Positions 44,939 to 57,980 of a stretch of DNA of 64,000 bases are shown here, in pieces. The notes beneath the pieces were generated by a model. That model ran no database searches. It was not told where the DNA came from and saw only the letters and a list, made by a program, of their open reading frames with translations. Source of the stretch: Buxus sempervirens (Eukaryota > Streptophyta > Magnoliopsida > Buxales > Buxaceae). Location of the stretch: NCBI GenBank assembly GCA_947561395.2, contig OX387182.1:1188001-1252000 (forward strand). Direction: 5' to 3'. The translations under genes and the position numbers were made by a program. The number at the start of each line of letters is the position of its first letter. Position 1 is the stretch's first letter.

Positions 44939-47931
44939 ATGGCTGAAGAAGGAAAAGCAGATGCCCAGCTCTTTCAGCTTCTTTCTCATCTTCTTCAACA
45001 GGTTCCCCAAATAATTTTTCCAACCTTATTATTCTTTGACTCCGATTTCTGCGTTTAATTGTTTTTCGCTTTTTGGTTTTGTTCCAAATCTTTGGATTTT
45101 CGATTTCATAGAGCAAGCGAAGATTTTGAAGTCGGAAAGGATAAAAGAACTAGGTTTTTGTTGGTCTTGATGAATTTTGTGATTTATTTGATTTTTATGT
45201 ATTAGTAGGTTGGGTGTATGAGACGGGGGCAAATGGTCTGATCCGATATGAATAACCTCCCAAGAATCTGTTAAGATTGATTGGGTTTGTTTCTCCCTCT
45301 GGAAAAACCCAACTGTCAAATAAAGTTATTCCCTTCCCCACCCCCATCCCACGACAAGCAGTTAAAATTCACTGTTTCTAATATTTCTGTCATTGCTGTT
45401 GTTGTTGCCGGCGGTTGTGTCTGCACAGATTAACGACTGCTATAGACTGATCTCCACAATACATTATTATATAGGCTGTAGTTGCGAAAGCTTTTTTGGA
45501 TGCTTAGGGATTTTGCTATCAGTTTCATTTTGTGAACTCTTACAGAAACATGTTTAGGATGCTGGGCTTAAATTGAATAGTGTTGTACACTGTTTGTATA
45601 TGTTCTAGTCTTGTGGTTGTTCTTAACACAAGGGTAATTCTCTTATAAGATAAAATGCTGCACAAAAAATATCAAGATGTATGTCTGAACATGATGTAGA
45701 TTGACAGTGTGTAGAAACTCCTCTTGTGCCCTGGATTAACTTGGGACCTGCAATGCCCGGGAGATACAGCAATACAAACCAATTTTCACAGAGTACTTTT
45801 ACTTGCATTTGCATTCAGTTAATTATTAGGATTAGCTGGGCATCCAATTTGTATACTGTTTGATACGTATTTTTATTTAAGCTTTTTATAAGTAATCAAT
45901 TATCCTTCAACTGGAAAGAGAGACACAAAGAGCAAGACAGTAACTAAGAAAAGATCATGTCTTGCTTGAGTTGAATCTGTACCTCATGTTGTGAGTGACT
46001 TGTGATAATCTCCACTAATGACATTACCTACGATCCCCATTCCAATTTTAGAGTTGTCTGAGTACTTAAGATTGTATCCTGGACTGACCTTTAATCTTCA
46101 TATTTTGGTGCCTGTTGAGTTTGTAGGAACATTATCTAGGTTGAAGCACTTGAGTTTGATGAGAGACGTACGATCTTTGAGTTTGATGAGAGATGTACGA
46201 TCTTGCAGTTATTAATTAGCTGAATATTCATGTGAGGATTGTTTAATGAACACGTAATACTGTTAGTCAGGACCTGTAAGAATGAGAAAATTTGAAACCA
46301 GTCCTCATCCATGCTACAGGAGGAAAATGAAACTTTATGATTTGGTTTATAGTACTGAAATAATTTCCTAACCAAGCTTTAGGTATGATCTTATTTGTTC
46401 CTTGTGTTTTAATCATTCACATTAACTTGCATCCCACAGATTACCGCTTTTTTTTCTTTTTTTTTATTCATATAATTATGTTATATTGTACTGTCATGGG
46501 AATAAAAGAGAGCCATTGCATTCATACACAACATGTCAACCCTAAGAAAAGAGAAACCAAAAGAGCCCCATATTCTTCCTTGCGCTTGGCACAGTAGTTA
46601 GGGAATGAATTTTTCATGGGAGACCGACTCTGCTTCTTCCTTGCACTTGGCACAGCAGTTAGGGAATGAGATGCCACTACATGTTAAGTAATAGAAGGTG
46701 AGAGATTTATCCAATGCTGCCGCCTACAAAAAGAAAGGCACCTTCTAAAGTATGGGGATCTTTCAAATAATCTTGGTCCACTACATAACACTCCTTTCCC
46801 AGAAAGGAGACTCATACTCTTTCCCAAGCCAGAAAGGATGATAAAGTGACCAAATAGTCAAGCTCATGGAAAAGATTATGAGCCATTTCTCAACACTGGA
46901 TATTTAACCTAGGATTATTTTGTTTTGAGCCACTGCATAGATGTGTGGAAATCTTTGTTTAAGTAAGCAAGCCATCTCCACACTAAACATCTTCGAAAAG
47001 CTCACTCTCAATGTATCCCTTACCAAACAATTTTTTTGGCCACGCCCGTGATTGCCTTTAAGACACCAAACCCATGTGGGCTTCTGCAGGTCTCCATTTT
47101 CCTGTTCCTGATTAGCAGCGTAATGACTTTACTTTTTCTCTCCTTTTCTGATTCACTTTATGACTCATGTCTGTATGTGTTAGGTACTATCAATGTCAAC
47201 ATTTCTTTAACTGAATTGTTAAGTGGGAAAGGGAATATCATGGTACAAGAGATGTATTGGATGTGCAGTCATTGGGTTTGAGGAAGTTCTTATACTTAGA
47301 AATGCAGCACTATGAAATTTGACTGCTCTATGGATACTATCTATCTTGAGAGCACCGTTACATGCTTTCTTTATGGTTGCTCTCACTGATAGGGGTTTTC
47401 TGCAATTTTCTGTTCTCTGTAGGTGGAATCATTAACCAATCAAGAAGAAGTTGAATTGCGCGCAAAAATCGAGACACTGGGATTAGAGGTTAGCAAAGTG
47501 CCATCAAAACCATTAGAGCATCTTGATGAGGTAGTTTTTAAATTCACTTGAGAGTCATCATATGTGCATTTTTATTTTATTTACTTTTGGCTGTTTTGTT
47601 CCCTTATTATAAATGATTAGATTCTGCTTTCAACCTTCTTAAAAAAAGATTAAAAAGAAGGAAATTTTTTTACATTGAACCTGCTTGTTGTTTTTATTGT
47701 TGTCTTCAGTTAGAAATAGCCCAGGAGTTAGACAAATTATCAGCAAAGTTGGATGATGTCGATGAGATGATATCGACAACTATGGCTGCGGACCCACAAG
47801 TGAAGTCTATTTTGAGTAGCACTGCTGATGTATGGATGCCAGTCATTACAGCTACTTCCGATGAAAGGCGTAATTTTACAGCATCTGTTGAAGAAGGGAA
47901 TCCTGAAACCCAAAGGAAGAATCCTAATTGA
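44939..47931 (+). CDS. Small conserved acidic plant protein, three exons, 130 aa
   Basis: Exons 44939-45001, 47423-47530 and 47710-47931 (63, 108 and 222 nt) have GT-AG borders, all in phase 0. They give 130 residues: MAEEGKADAQLFQLLSHLLQ at the start, then VESLTNQEEVELRAKIETLG, LGLEVSKVPSKPLEHLDELE, and IAQELDKLSAKLDDVDEMIS. The protein is acidic and mostly helical-looking; residues about 20-90 could form a coiled coil. It has no signal peptide and no membrane segment. TADVWMPVITATSDERRNFT near the C-terminus looks strongly constrained. I believe I have seen close plant homologues annotated only as uncharacterised, so no function is claimed. The start is chosen because the first exon has no upstream in-frame Met and joins cleanly. 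Intron 1 is long (2.4 kb) and contains only small duplications. The next gene downstream, the LIN-like ligase, is on the same strand. Confidence 0.85.
46150..46203. repeat. 27-bp tandem duplication in intron 1
   Basis: TTGAGTTTGATGAGAGACGT plus ACGATCT occurs twice in a row (46150 and 46177) with one C/T difference. Confidence 0.9.
46573..46694. repeat. 61-bp tandem duplication in intron 1
   Basis: TTCTTCCTTGCGCTTGGCAC at 46573 and TTCTTCCTTGCACTTGGCAC at 46634, both continuing into AGTTAGGGAATGA. Confidence 0.8.
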
Positions 47932-48516
47932 TCTACCAATCTCATCCATGTTCTCTTTTTGTTTTTGTTTCCCCCCCAAAATAAGTGTATTTAACTTTAT
48001 TGTTTCATTATCTCAACTACAAACCCATTATTTTTGTGCAGGATATTTTCTCTCTGTCACTATTTTTGGATCTTTCTTCTATTCATTGCAATAGCAGCAT
48101 TCCAGTCACTTTGAGGTAATGTATCCTGTACGGACAAAGGACAAATGGTCATGTTCATGGCTTAGCTGCAGCATGATCATTGCCTGTTACCAGTCAGATT
48201 GCTAAAAGGTGGCTGGTTTCTTCACCTGTGAGTTAATGAGGTTAAAAGAAGTTAAGATTTAACATGACAGGAAGCCATTTTCTGTAATTTTGAGAGAGAA
48301 AATTTTGGACCTGGGAAGAAACTGAGTTCAATTTGGATTGAAAAAAGGGTGAAGAAATTAGGGGCTTAACATAAAATGTGAGAAGCCATGTCAGGCGGTA
48401 CAGATAAGACTGTTGGTTTCTCATTTTCTGCCCAAAATCTCTACTTAGTCAAAAGATGTAAAGTCGAAAAGAGAGAGACGGCAGTTAGAACGGTTGAAAC
48501 GTCTACAATTTTTGTC
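47932..48516. other. 3' flank of small gene; nothing further seen
   Basis: It contains the 3' untranslated region of the small gene and unique sequence. No further gene or repeat was recognised before the foldback at 48517. Confidence 0.4.
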
Positions 48517-48679
48517 CGAATTGTTTACTGCAATTGAAATGGGATGCTTCCACGTGGAGCATCCCATGGTTTATGAATTTTTAAGTGGATCCCACATAAA
48601 GTAATTATAAAATGTAAAATTCATTAACCGGATGCTCCACGTGGAAGCATCCCACTTCAATTGCAGTAAGCAATTCAGG
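48517..48679. mobile_element. 163-bp foldback (MITE-like) with G-box palindrome
   Basis: The arms CGAATTGTTTACTGCAATTG, then AAATGGGATGCTTCCACGTG, and the reverse complement on the right (to 48679) match with about four mismatches over 50 bases. The core GATGCTTCCACGTGGAGCATC is itself near-palindromic and contains CACGTG in both arms. The inner parts (GTTTATGAATTTTT / AAAATTCATTAAC) also pair, so the whole element can form one hairpin. It lies about 0.65 kb upstream of the LIN-like start codon. Confidence 0.85.
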
Positions 48680-48849
48680 CTTACATTACAGACGATGTCG
48701 TCTCGTTGAAACGGTAAACGCCGGTCCTCCTGCCAAAGAACAAGTCCACTTGAGACGACCTGTCCCAAAAGTATCCATGTGTCACTACTCTGTTTGTTTC
48801 GGTCTTCGTCATTCTCTCTCTCTAACATTAGTCCTTTTCTTTGTTGCAA

Positions 48850-49175
48850 TCATAAAATTGCCAAAACATTCCTTCTCCATAGTATCTCCATCTCTCTCTC
48901 TCTTCTACAAAAATTTCTTTGGCGCTTAAGGCTTCTGCTCTGATATTGCAGTTCCAGAATCAGACCACGATCCACATTACCAAATTCAGTTCAACAGGTA
49001 GGACAAATCGTGTGTTCATTTGTGTGTGTGTAAATAGTTGACTCTAAATGAGCAAGATTTATATCCTTTAACTTCACATTGAATCATTTTTGTTCTTTCC
49101 AGGAACTGGAGTCTAGCTTGTTTTTTGGGTTTGGAACCACAGTATCCATTGAAGGAAGCTTAAAGAGGTCTACGG
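48850..49175 (+). promoter_or_regulatory. Predicted 5' leader of the LIN-like gene, with an intron
   Basis: CT-rich sequence (CTCTCTCTCTCTC at about 48892) is followed by a probable non-coding exon ending TTCAACAG|GTAGGA at 48997 and an acceptor TTTCCAG at 49102. Exon 2 then carries the start codon at 49176. The leader intron is inferred from splice consensus only. Confidence 0.5.
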
Positions 49176-52100
49176 ATGGCTTCTTCTCTGGAGGAGCTTC
49201 TTGCAGAGGAAGGATTCAAAACAGGCAAAATGAAGAAAGGGCAAAGAGCTATCCTGCAATCCAAAGGCGTAAGTATGCCACTTTACCTTATTCAGGAGCA
49301 AAACCAGGTAGTTTCAAGGACTAGAACCAAAACAGAGAGGACAAGGTCTGCTGTCGCTAGATATAGTACAGGAGAGGATTTGAGAAGAATTGAGAGGGTT
49401 AAGGGCGTGCAACCTAGCAGTAGTCGGCTTAAAAATGAAAGTTCCACAGAAGGATTTCACAAGGGTTATGGAAAAAAGGAGTATAGTTATCTGCCTAAAA
49501 GGGAGAGATCTATTGTCAATTCATCTGAAGATTCCCCAGGTGTTGAGGTACCTGATGAGTGGCGTCAAAATCATGTGCCAGAAAGTGAGAGATGTAAAGA
49601 CATCTTTTTGAATGAGGCTCATGAAAGTGAGAGAATGATGGGTAGCTCTTCTAGAGGGGTCAAGGAGAGATACAAAGAGAGAGATAGAAAGGATATAGAG
49701 GTAGAGAAATGGCATAACAACAACTTGTACACACATACAGGGAAGACGAGTTTCCATGATAGCAGAAGCTTTGAAGATTTTCAGCACAACGATCACATAG
49801 ACAATGAACCTTCTGAACCTAATCTTGATGAAGCTGCGATTCGAGCCATTATCTCAATCCTGTGTGGTTATATCAGATGTTTTATCAAACGCAAGGATTT
49901 TCGAACATCGCTTAACCATAATTGTTCCTCTTGCTTAAGTTCAATAGAATTGGAACAGGAAAGTGATGTTGAAAGCAAAGTAATAGCCAATCTCAAGCAG
50001 GCAATGGAAACTGTGGAAAGAGTTGTTGAGGAGTCTGGAGGTGGAAAAGATTTAAAGAAGGTTTCTTTACTGCTGAGCTTTATTACAGGTTTGAACTCAA
50101 AGGATTTAGAGGACGGCTTCACATCCAGGACTCCTAAATCTATTTTGTCAGCCTGTGCACATATCTACCTTAGTGTCATCTACAAGCTACAGAAGAAAGA
50201 CAAGTTATCAGCCAAGCATCTTCTGCAAGTTTTTTGCAATTCACCCTTCCATGCACGGACAAGTTTGTTGCCTGGACTGTGGGACCATTTTTTTCTTCCA
50301 AATCTATCACATTTGAAGATGTGGTATGATCAAGAAGTACAGATCATGCCCAATACACCAAGCAGGCCAAGGAAACTGGGGCTTCTTAAAAAAGTGTATA
50401 ATGGGATACTGGATTCTGGTACTTACCAATTTGCAGTTTACTACAGGGATTGGCTCACAGAGGGAATTGAAAATCCTACAATTCCTTCTATCCACATCCC
50501 ATCAACTTTAGTACGGGAAATTTCACAGGATCCTTCACATAGGTATTCCTTTGGGTTGAGTAATCCTGTTTCTCCTCAGCCAATGGTCAATAAGAAATTA
50601 TATGATGCTATTTTCAGCCCTTCAAATGGAGGAGTTAACGAAATGGAAGATGCGGTGGAGGCAAAGAATGTACATAATTGTACAAGGAATTCTGATGGTT
50701 CCATTGAAAAAGATGAACAGTCAGAAAATTACTCTACTCAAACAGTTAAGTATAAGGGACACCATATTTCTGACTTCTCTATTTCATTTATGCTTTATTC
50801 TGTATTGCTGTCAATCCTATTTCTGCTTTTTTAATTATTGATTTGTATGATTTGTACAGAGTAGTCCAAATTAAAAAAAGAAGCAAATGATAATGTTTTA
50901 GTGAGCTTCAAGGTTGTACATTTCACAGCTTCATCATATTAGGACATTGTATATTTAATGTAACCTGGGACACAAGGTCAGCCTGTGACCTGCTGGAATT
51001 ATGGTCATGTTATTATTTATGATCCACTTTACTATCTATTGCAAATTACTAAAGCTTAATGCCAACTTCAGGCAATTCAGTTCCATCTTGACTATAGCCA
51101 AAAAATCAAGTTGGCGCATTATCCCTGCTGAAGTGGTTGTGTTATTATTATGAACCACTTCACTATCAATTGCAAATTATTAACGTTTTAACGGCAACTT
51201 CAGTCAATTCAGTTACAGCTTGACTGACCAAAAAATCAAGGTGGCATGTTAGAATGTTTTGACCTTTATCTAAGGGGCACAGTTAATATTCTTCTCAAGT
51301 ATTTCAGTCCCCTGGCAGGGTGTTGATCTCTTCGAGACAGCTGAGGAAGCATGGAGATTACATAAAATGGGTGCTCCAAAGGTTGGGGATGTTAAGGATG
51401 AGCTTGGTGATGATCCTATATTGCACACAACTCCAGGAAACCTCCATAAGCTACAAGCAGCTCCATACACAAAAGGAAATGAGCTTAACCTCAAAAGGCT
51501 AGCAAAATCTATTTTCAAACTACAGCAAACAGATTCAGTTGAGATCAATGATGCCACACTTGCATCAAATTCAAAATACATGTCAATGCCTGACTATGCT
51601 TTAAGTCTAAGGGTACCTTGATTCTTGACTCCTTTTTCCCCATGTATATAGATATACTCTCTGTTGCTTTCTGACAACTTTGTATCTTCAATTTGTTGCC
51701 TTCTAAATCCAGCAAAGCAACATGAGATTATGCTTACAAGGGGAGATGCAGAGAACAGGTTTGGAACAGTCAAAATTGTAATATTAAATTACCTAATATA
51801 TGTGTTACTTATTTTACATTTTTTTGTGCAGAGTTCCATGGAAACAATGGATATTTTGATGAGGGATTATCTAGCATTCCGAAGGAATTTGTCTGCCCTA
51901 TAACTGGACAATTGTTTGAAGATCCAGTAACATTAGAGACTGGTCAAACCTTTGAGCGGAAAGCCATCCAGGAATGGCTTAATCAAAGAAAAAGAACCTG
52001 CCCAGTAACTGGAAAAATATTGGAGTGCCTAGAAGTACCAACTACCAATTTTCTTTTGAAGCGTATTATTGGTGGCTGGAAGTCAGAACATTATCGAAGT

Positions 52101-55100
52101 CTCATGGCTTTTGCCTCCCACATAGTAGGGAGCTCAGTGGAACATGGATCTAAACCCATGGATGAAAAAGCAGTTAGCATATTAGAGCAGCTTCTAACTG
52201 TTCTAAACAAAGAAGAAAGAATAATATGCGCCAAACAACTTATCTCCCTTGGAGGTTTGCAGTTTCTTCTCCAACGATTTGACATGGGTAAGTTAGAACA
52301 AAAAGCACACATTGTTGCACTTCTATCCTGTTGCATCGAGGCTGATGGGACTTGCAGAAACTACCTAGTAAAAAACATTAAAAGCCAAAATCTTTTGGAG
52401 CTCCTACATAGCAAGCAGATCAAGTCAAGAACAAATGCTGTTTTGCTGCTGATTGAACTGGTTTGCCTAAACAGGTAAGTGATATTTAAAAATCTAATTG
52501 TATTCTTGTATGGACCACTCCTATTATTATTGTGAGTTCTATTGTCATAATTAAAGAAGAACATTTCTATAACATAAAATGGGAAAAGAAGGCATCTCTT
52601 CTTCTAAGATTAAGGCAAATTTATGTTCGCATATCAGTTAATTCATCTGGAAATAAACTAAAATAAAGAAAGTGGCGTCGAAACATTCAGTTGACAGAAC
52701 TAAGTTAATGGTAAAATGACAGACCTTGTACTAAAAGCGAATCTGTTGGGTCATACTTTTGATATGCTTTTGAGACTGCACCTAAACACACAACCCGTCT
52801 TTATAACTTATCCATTCATTTTGTTTATACTCCTCTTTTCTGTTTTATCCTCCTTTGTGTTTGTTTGGTAGGAAAAGCATGCATGTTTAGCATTGGCCTG
52901 AGATGGCAGGTGTGTATGCATATATGTTTGCAATTCAACAGTTGTTTCTCACTTTACCATGTTTTCATATTTTGCAATTGCAGGAGGAAGGAAATTACTT
53001 CATTCCTATATGACTTGCAGAGAGAGGGGACAATGAACACAATGCATGTGCTGCTTGTACATCTCCAGAACTCTCAGCCTGAGCAAAGACCCCTGATTGC
53101 TGTTCTTCTGTTACACTTTGATCTCTTGGTATGCTTCTAAGTAAATAAATATCCAAAATTTCAATTGCATCTCTGGTTTGAATCTGATTTCCATCATGCT
53201 AATTCCACCTACCTCTATCGTGCTTTCCTCAGACCCCTTTGTAGCACTAAAGTTGTCATTTGATAAATATGACCATTTGGATGTGAGAATGAGCTTTGGA
53301 AAATTGGATGTGAGAATGCGTCCAATAACAATCTTGATAAGTCACTAACTTTGGTTTTCCTGTATGTTCAAACCATCTGAGAGTGCCTAATGGTAGCCCA
53401 AATAGGAGAGAAGATAAAGGAAAGTAGGCTAATATAGTTTTGGCAGGTAAATCTAAGACCTAAGGAGTTGACTTTGAGAAGGTGCAACCAACGGGTGCAT
53501 AATATTGTAAGATGTAAGAAGATCAGAAGAACACCAAAAAGGACCTGCTTATAGCCGGTCAAAATGGAGTTTAAGTGCACTTAAACTTGCCTGAAGACAT
53601 TTTTCACATGTTAGAGTGACAGAGTTGGACCTGTGTTGCTAACCCCAACTAGTTAGGATAATTCATGTTGTCGTTGTTATGTAATCAACTTGCATTTATT
53701 ATCTAAAGCTTGTAGCTCATAACAGGCCATTCTGATTGTTTATGTGTAGCCTGGTAATTCATCTGAATTCTTTTACCACAAAGGTGCAAGAACTTCCCTA
53801 AGCTTCTTATTTGATCAACTTCAATGGTATATCAGTAGGATTCAATTAAGAGATCACTTGGTTAAATTGGAAAAGATGATCCAATTCACTAATTCTGGTC
53901 GAATAAAATTGTTGATATTATGTGCTGTATGAATAAATTTTAAATTTCCTTACAAAGATTGGAGGGCTGCCAATTTGATTTCCTGTGCTACATTGATTAG
54001 ATGATATCATCACTTTTATTTATAATGTAAACTAGACTTTAGCACCATTACAATCCATTGCTTTCCTTATTTATCTCATACAAAAACTGCAGATTGATTA
54101 GAAGTTGTTCTTTTTGGTGGTAAACTTCAAATACATGATGATAACCAACTCAACTAAAAGATAGCAGATCAGACTTTAACTTATTGGAAGAAGAAAGGAA
54201 ACATTTTTTTTTTCTTCCTTTTTTTTAAAAAATAATTCATTTCCCTTTCTTATTTGAAGGGCTGAGATGACATTTCATGAGATCAATAACAAAATTATTT
54301 AAAAATGTTTGAGTTCAGAAAAAAATTGATCTATGCCAATGATATCCATTCTAATGGTCTAGACATCCACATTTATCTCTAACTTTTTCATATTCCTGTA
54401 AGGTTCCCATGGTCAGGTTTCTGCCATGACAATCCGCCAATGTTGTATTGAGAAATACGTAATTGATGTACTATTTAATTTTCTAAGAGAAACAATATAA
54501 GGGACTCAAAAATGTGACGCACAGTGGTCAGAAGTTTGTCTCTCAGGACACGCAGAATCATACTTGAAACTTAAAGGCTAGTCAAAAGATAACTATGTTG
54601 TCAATCTTTGAAAGTTTTCTGGACATATATTTGATTACCATGTTAACCTTGTGCTGCAGGTAGATCCTCAAAAGTATAGTATATACAGAGAAGAAGCTGT
54701 TGACAAAATTACAGCAGCCTTAGATTGCTGTTTTACTGAAGAGAAGGTCCAAGCAGTTTGTTGCAGAGTTCTTCTCATCTTGGGAGGGCATTTTTCTTTC
54801 TCTGGCAAGGCATTGACAATGGATTGGCTGTTAAAGCAAGCAGGATTTGATGGCGGTTGTGATAGCAACTCTATTAATAATGATGACGAGGGGATGAAAG
54901 TGGATGAAAACATTTCATTTGTAAGTTTGATGTATTTCTATATAACTCTCTCTCTTTTTTTTTCTTTTCATTTATTATACAATCTCCTAATGCACACTGT
55001 AACCAGCAAATAATCTTCATCCAAGATTTCTCATTTGGTGCCAAAAATGTCTTCTTGGAATTGAAACTTACTATGTTCAAAATAGCTTCTAAATGGATTC

Positions 55101-56571
55101 CTGCTTTCATAAACTCCATATAAATGTTCCCATAGAGCGTCACCAGAAGTATGTTTGACCGTTTGCACCTGAGAATTTTTGTTTTTTCTTTGAATTGACC
55201 ATAGAATGTACTAAGTTACTATGAATGATCCATTTTCACATTATCCAGATTTTCAGAGAAACTGTATGAACCCTTTGAATTTGTTGATGGTAATTGCAAA
55301 TCTGTGCTGTGCCCAAGACTAGCTAATTGAGAATATTAAATTTCACTTCATTACTGGAGACCACACAGAACTGTACTTCTTTAATGCAAGGACTGAGAAT
55401 TATGACATTGAATTGAGATTAAGAAGAGAACTAAAAAACACTAATCATAAGAGGTGAATGAGTGGGTCAACAGTCCAGCAATAAGTGATTTCTGGATTTT
55501 TCTGGGGAAGGGTTCTCTGTATAAGTGATTTTGAACATCATAAAAAGTGAGCTTCCAAAAGTGAGTTAACACTCAAAAGTGTGGATAAATTTATAACGGA
55601 ACAAACTTGCACAAGTGTGGCTTAAATTTTAAAGCTTAACTGTAAAACGTTTTTGCTTCTAATATTTTAATTACTGAATTCAGGAGGAAGAAAAGGCAAG
55701 AGAAGAGTGGTTGAAGAGTTTGACAGAATCACTGCTTGGTGACGGAAAGAAATCATTTTTGGCAAGCATTTCGAAGTGTTTAGGCTCAGAAAACTTGGAA
55801 TTGATGAGGGTGTGCCTTACTACTGTAACATGGATGAGTCGTGCACTTGCCTTTCCATCAGATGAAAAATTCCAGCTCTCTGCATTCTCAATTCTCATCC
55901 CTCGGCTGAAAAAAATCTTAGAATATGGAGAGAGGGTTGAGCACAAGGTTCTTGCTTCAATGTGCCTATTAAATTTCTGTAAGATTTCAGGTATGTACGT
56001 TATGCATTATCAAATGACATTGAGATTGTTAGACTTGGGCAGGAAATGGAGCAATAAATAGTCCCTAAGCCTTGGTTCTGCTTCAATGTATATATTTCTG
56101 CGAGCATGCTTACTGTATCAGTACGCAGATATGCGATTATCCATGTATGTACATGTAACATTATTATATATATATATATATATATCAATCATGTATATGT
56201 GCATTTACAGATGCATACTGTAATAGTTAGAAACTTCCTTTTTATGGCTGCAGATTAAGATTCACTAATAAAAATTTTTACATAAACTTTTAGAAACTTG
56301 CAGATAAAGATTCACATATCAAAATGTATGAGAAGAACCTCTCATTATAAGCATTGGGATATGCACACAAGGCAGTGACACTATATTGTTTTATTGTACG
56401 TAAATTTTGGGTGAGGAGGCTGAATTTATGATCTTTTGCTGTTTCTTTGTAGAATGCAAGCTTCTATTGGTCAAGAATGCAGATGAGTTAGCGGTTCCTC
56501 TACGAAGCCTTGTACCAGTAACACGGACAGCTAAGCAGCTCCACAGCATTATTTCTGGGGAAGATATGTAG
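49176..56571 (+). CDS. LIN/CERBERUS-like U-box E3 ubiquitin ligase, 1127 aa
   Basis: Probably transfers ubiquitin from an E2 to unknown targets. Coding exons: 49176-50744, 51319-51612, 51713-51758, 51832-52474, 52984-53128, 54660-54920, 55684-55990 and 56453-56571, all GT-AG, phases consistent, total 3384 nt. The start MASSLEELLAEEGFKTG is the family's N-terminus. A basic, Ser/Arg-rich linker runs to about residue 200, then a helical LIN-type domain (EAAIRAIISILCGYI) follows to about 500. The U-box is at about 652-725: SSIPKEFVCPITGQLFEDPV, ETGQTFERKAIQEWL and TCPVTGKILE. From about 730 to the end are ARM-like helices (LLSCCIEADGTCRNYLVKNI). Legume LIN/CERBERUS proteins, needed for rhizobial infection, carry C-terminal WD40 repeats; this one stops at ISGEDM* and I found no WD40 exon before the convergent neighbour. 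It is therefore a WD40-less relative or a shortened form. A role in symbiosis is not implied. Confidence 0.9.
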
Positions 56572-57980
56572 AAATCTCCTTCTGCAGGAATCATTTTTGT
56601 ACCATAGTTCAAATCCCATGGGAATATAGTGTTCTTTTGTAGAACTGATGATTAACAGAAAAAGGCATCTAATGGTTGCCAAATTGTAGGTATAAATCAA
56701 GCTCTTATTTTGACTTGCACTGCATCATTCGTTAGACTACCTTGAATCTTGGTTTTCCAGATCATGAGACAGTTTATCTTAAGAAGAGATATTCATCATT
56801 GATCTTGTATCACAGATTTTTTTTTTTTTATATTAATGAGAAACCAACAATGAGGAACCCAGATTCTATAGGGACCAAGAATCCAATGGGATTTACTTGG
56901 TCAAGGATTACCATGTCAAGACGAGTGGTTTTGAAGTATTACTGTACTTCAACGCTCATCTGAGAATTCAAAATTTGATTACATACAAGTATATTGTGAC
57001 TAACAATAAACTTTGAAAAACTGATGTCAAAATTGGAGACTGAGAATGGGGACCAAATTTAGGAACTAATTTACGTTCATGTTTTGTTCTGGAATCTGAT
57101 CCCATGGACTTGGTTGTAAATAAATACTGAATACAATAACTCAATATTAACTACGGAATGGTAAGAGCAACAAAACAAAAAGGTGCATGAATATGACTAA
57201 ACATGCAAAGTCTTGGAAAGGTCATCTCGCAGATATGAATTTTGGGCCAGGGGATCCACAAGATGGCTCTTTTAAGTCTGAGGGCAGAGAAAACACAAAC
57301 AGAGAACTAGTATTTTACGTTAGATTTGATTGATTAATCACAACAATAGTCATAAAATGTTCTCACCTTCACCATATAGAAATGAGAGAATACTGGATAG
57401 GACAACGGTAAACAAAAAGAATACAATTGTCATTTTTTATATTTGCTTCTTCTTGTTTCAGTTAATTTTAGAAGCTAACTATAACAATGCATGGAAAGAT
57501 GATTGCATACAGGATGTAAAAAACTCAATCCAATGACAATGAGACAGATAACTGATCTCCTAATGGACTGCAGTTTTACCAAAAGATTGTTGTGACTGTT
57601 CCTTCAAAAGTATCTCTCCCATAAATTATTTGAAGACTAAAATTCCCACAAGAATGGCAAACAATAATGCAATATTACCTCATTTACACAGTGATGCTTT
57701 TGTTCGATAAAGCTTTAAAGTTCCAGCAAGTACCGGCTATATTAGGCACCATATTGCAGTACCATTGAGTCTCAACATCTCGGCCAGCAATTAGATTTTA
57801 GTTCTCCCATCTTTCTTCGGTCACCAGAAGAGAGCATTAAAATCATGCAGGGAGTGGGACTTGAAAATCTTATTATATCTGGAAGAGAATTTCTCTTTAT
57901 GATGGAAAAAATATTGTCTAAAGTTGGAATGTGTTTGTTCAAGATTTTGTTCAAAGACAGAAAAATAATGTTGCCAACTT
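56572..57980. terminator. Convergent 3' regions; no other gene seen
   Basis: Between the stop of the LIN-like gene and the stop of the minus-strand gene at 57981. It has AATAAA-like words (AACAATAAAC at about 57002 plus; GTAAATAAATACTG at about 57117 plus). Both genes' 3' untranslated regions and polyadenylation sites must lie here. A TA microsatellite (56165-56184) lies just upstream, in the last intron of the ligase. Confidence 0.4.

Noticed and set aside
47706-47979. Minus-strand frames opposite exon 3 of the small gene
   Set aside because: Shadows of the plus-strand coding exon, which has clear splice sites and frame continuity.
51270-51581. 103-codon minus-strand frame
   Set aside because: Shadow of exon 3 of the LIN-like gene.
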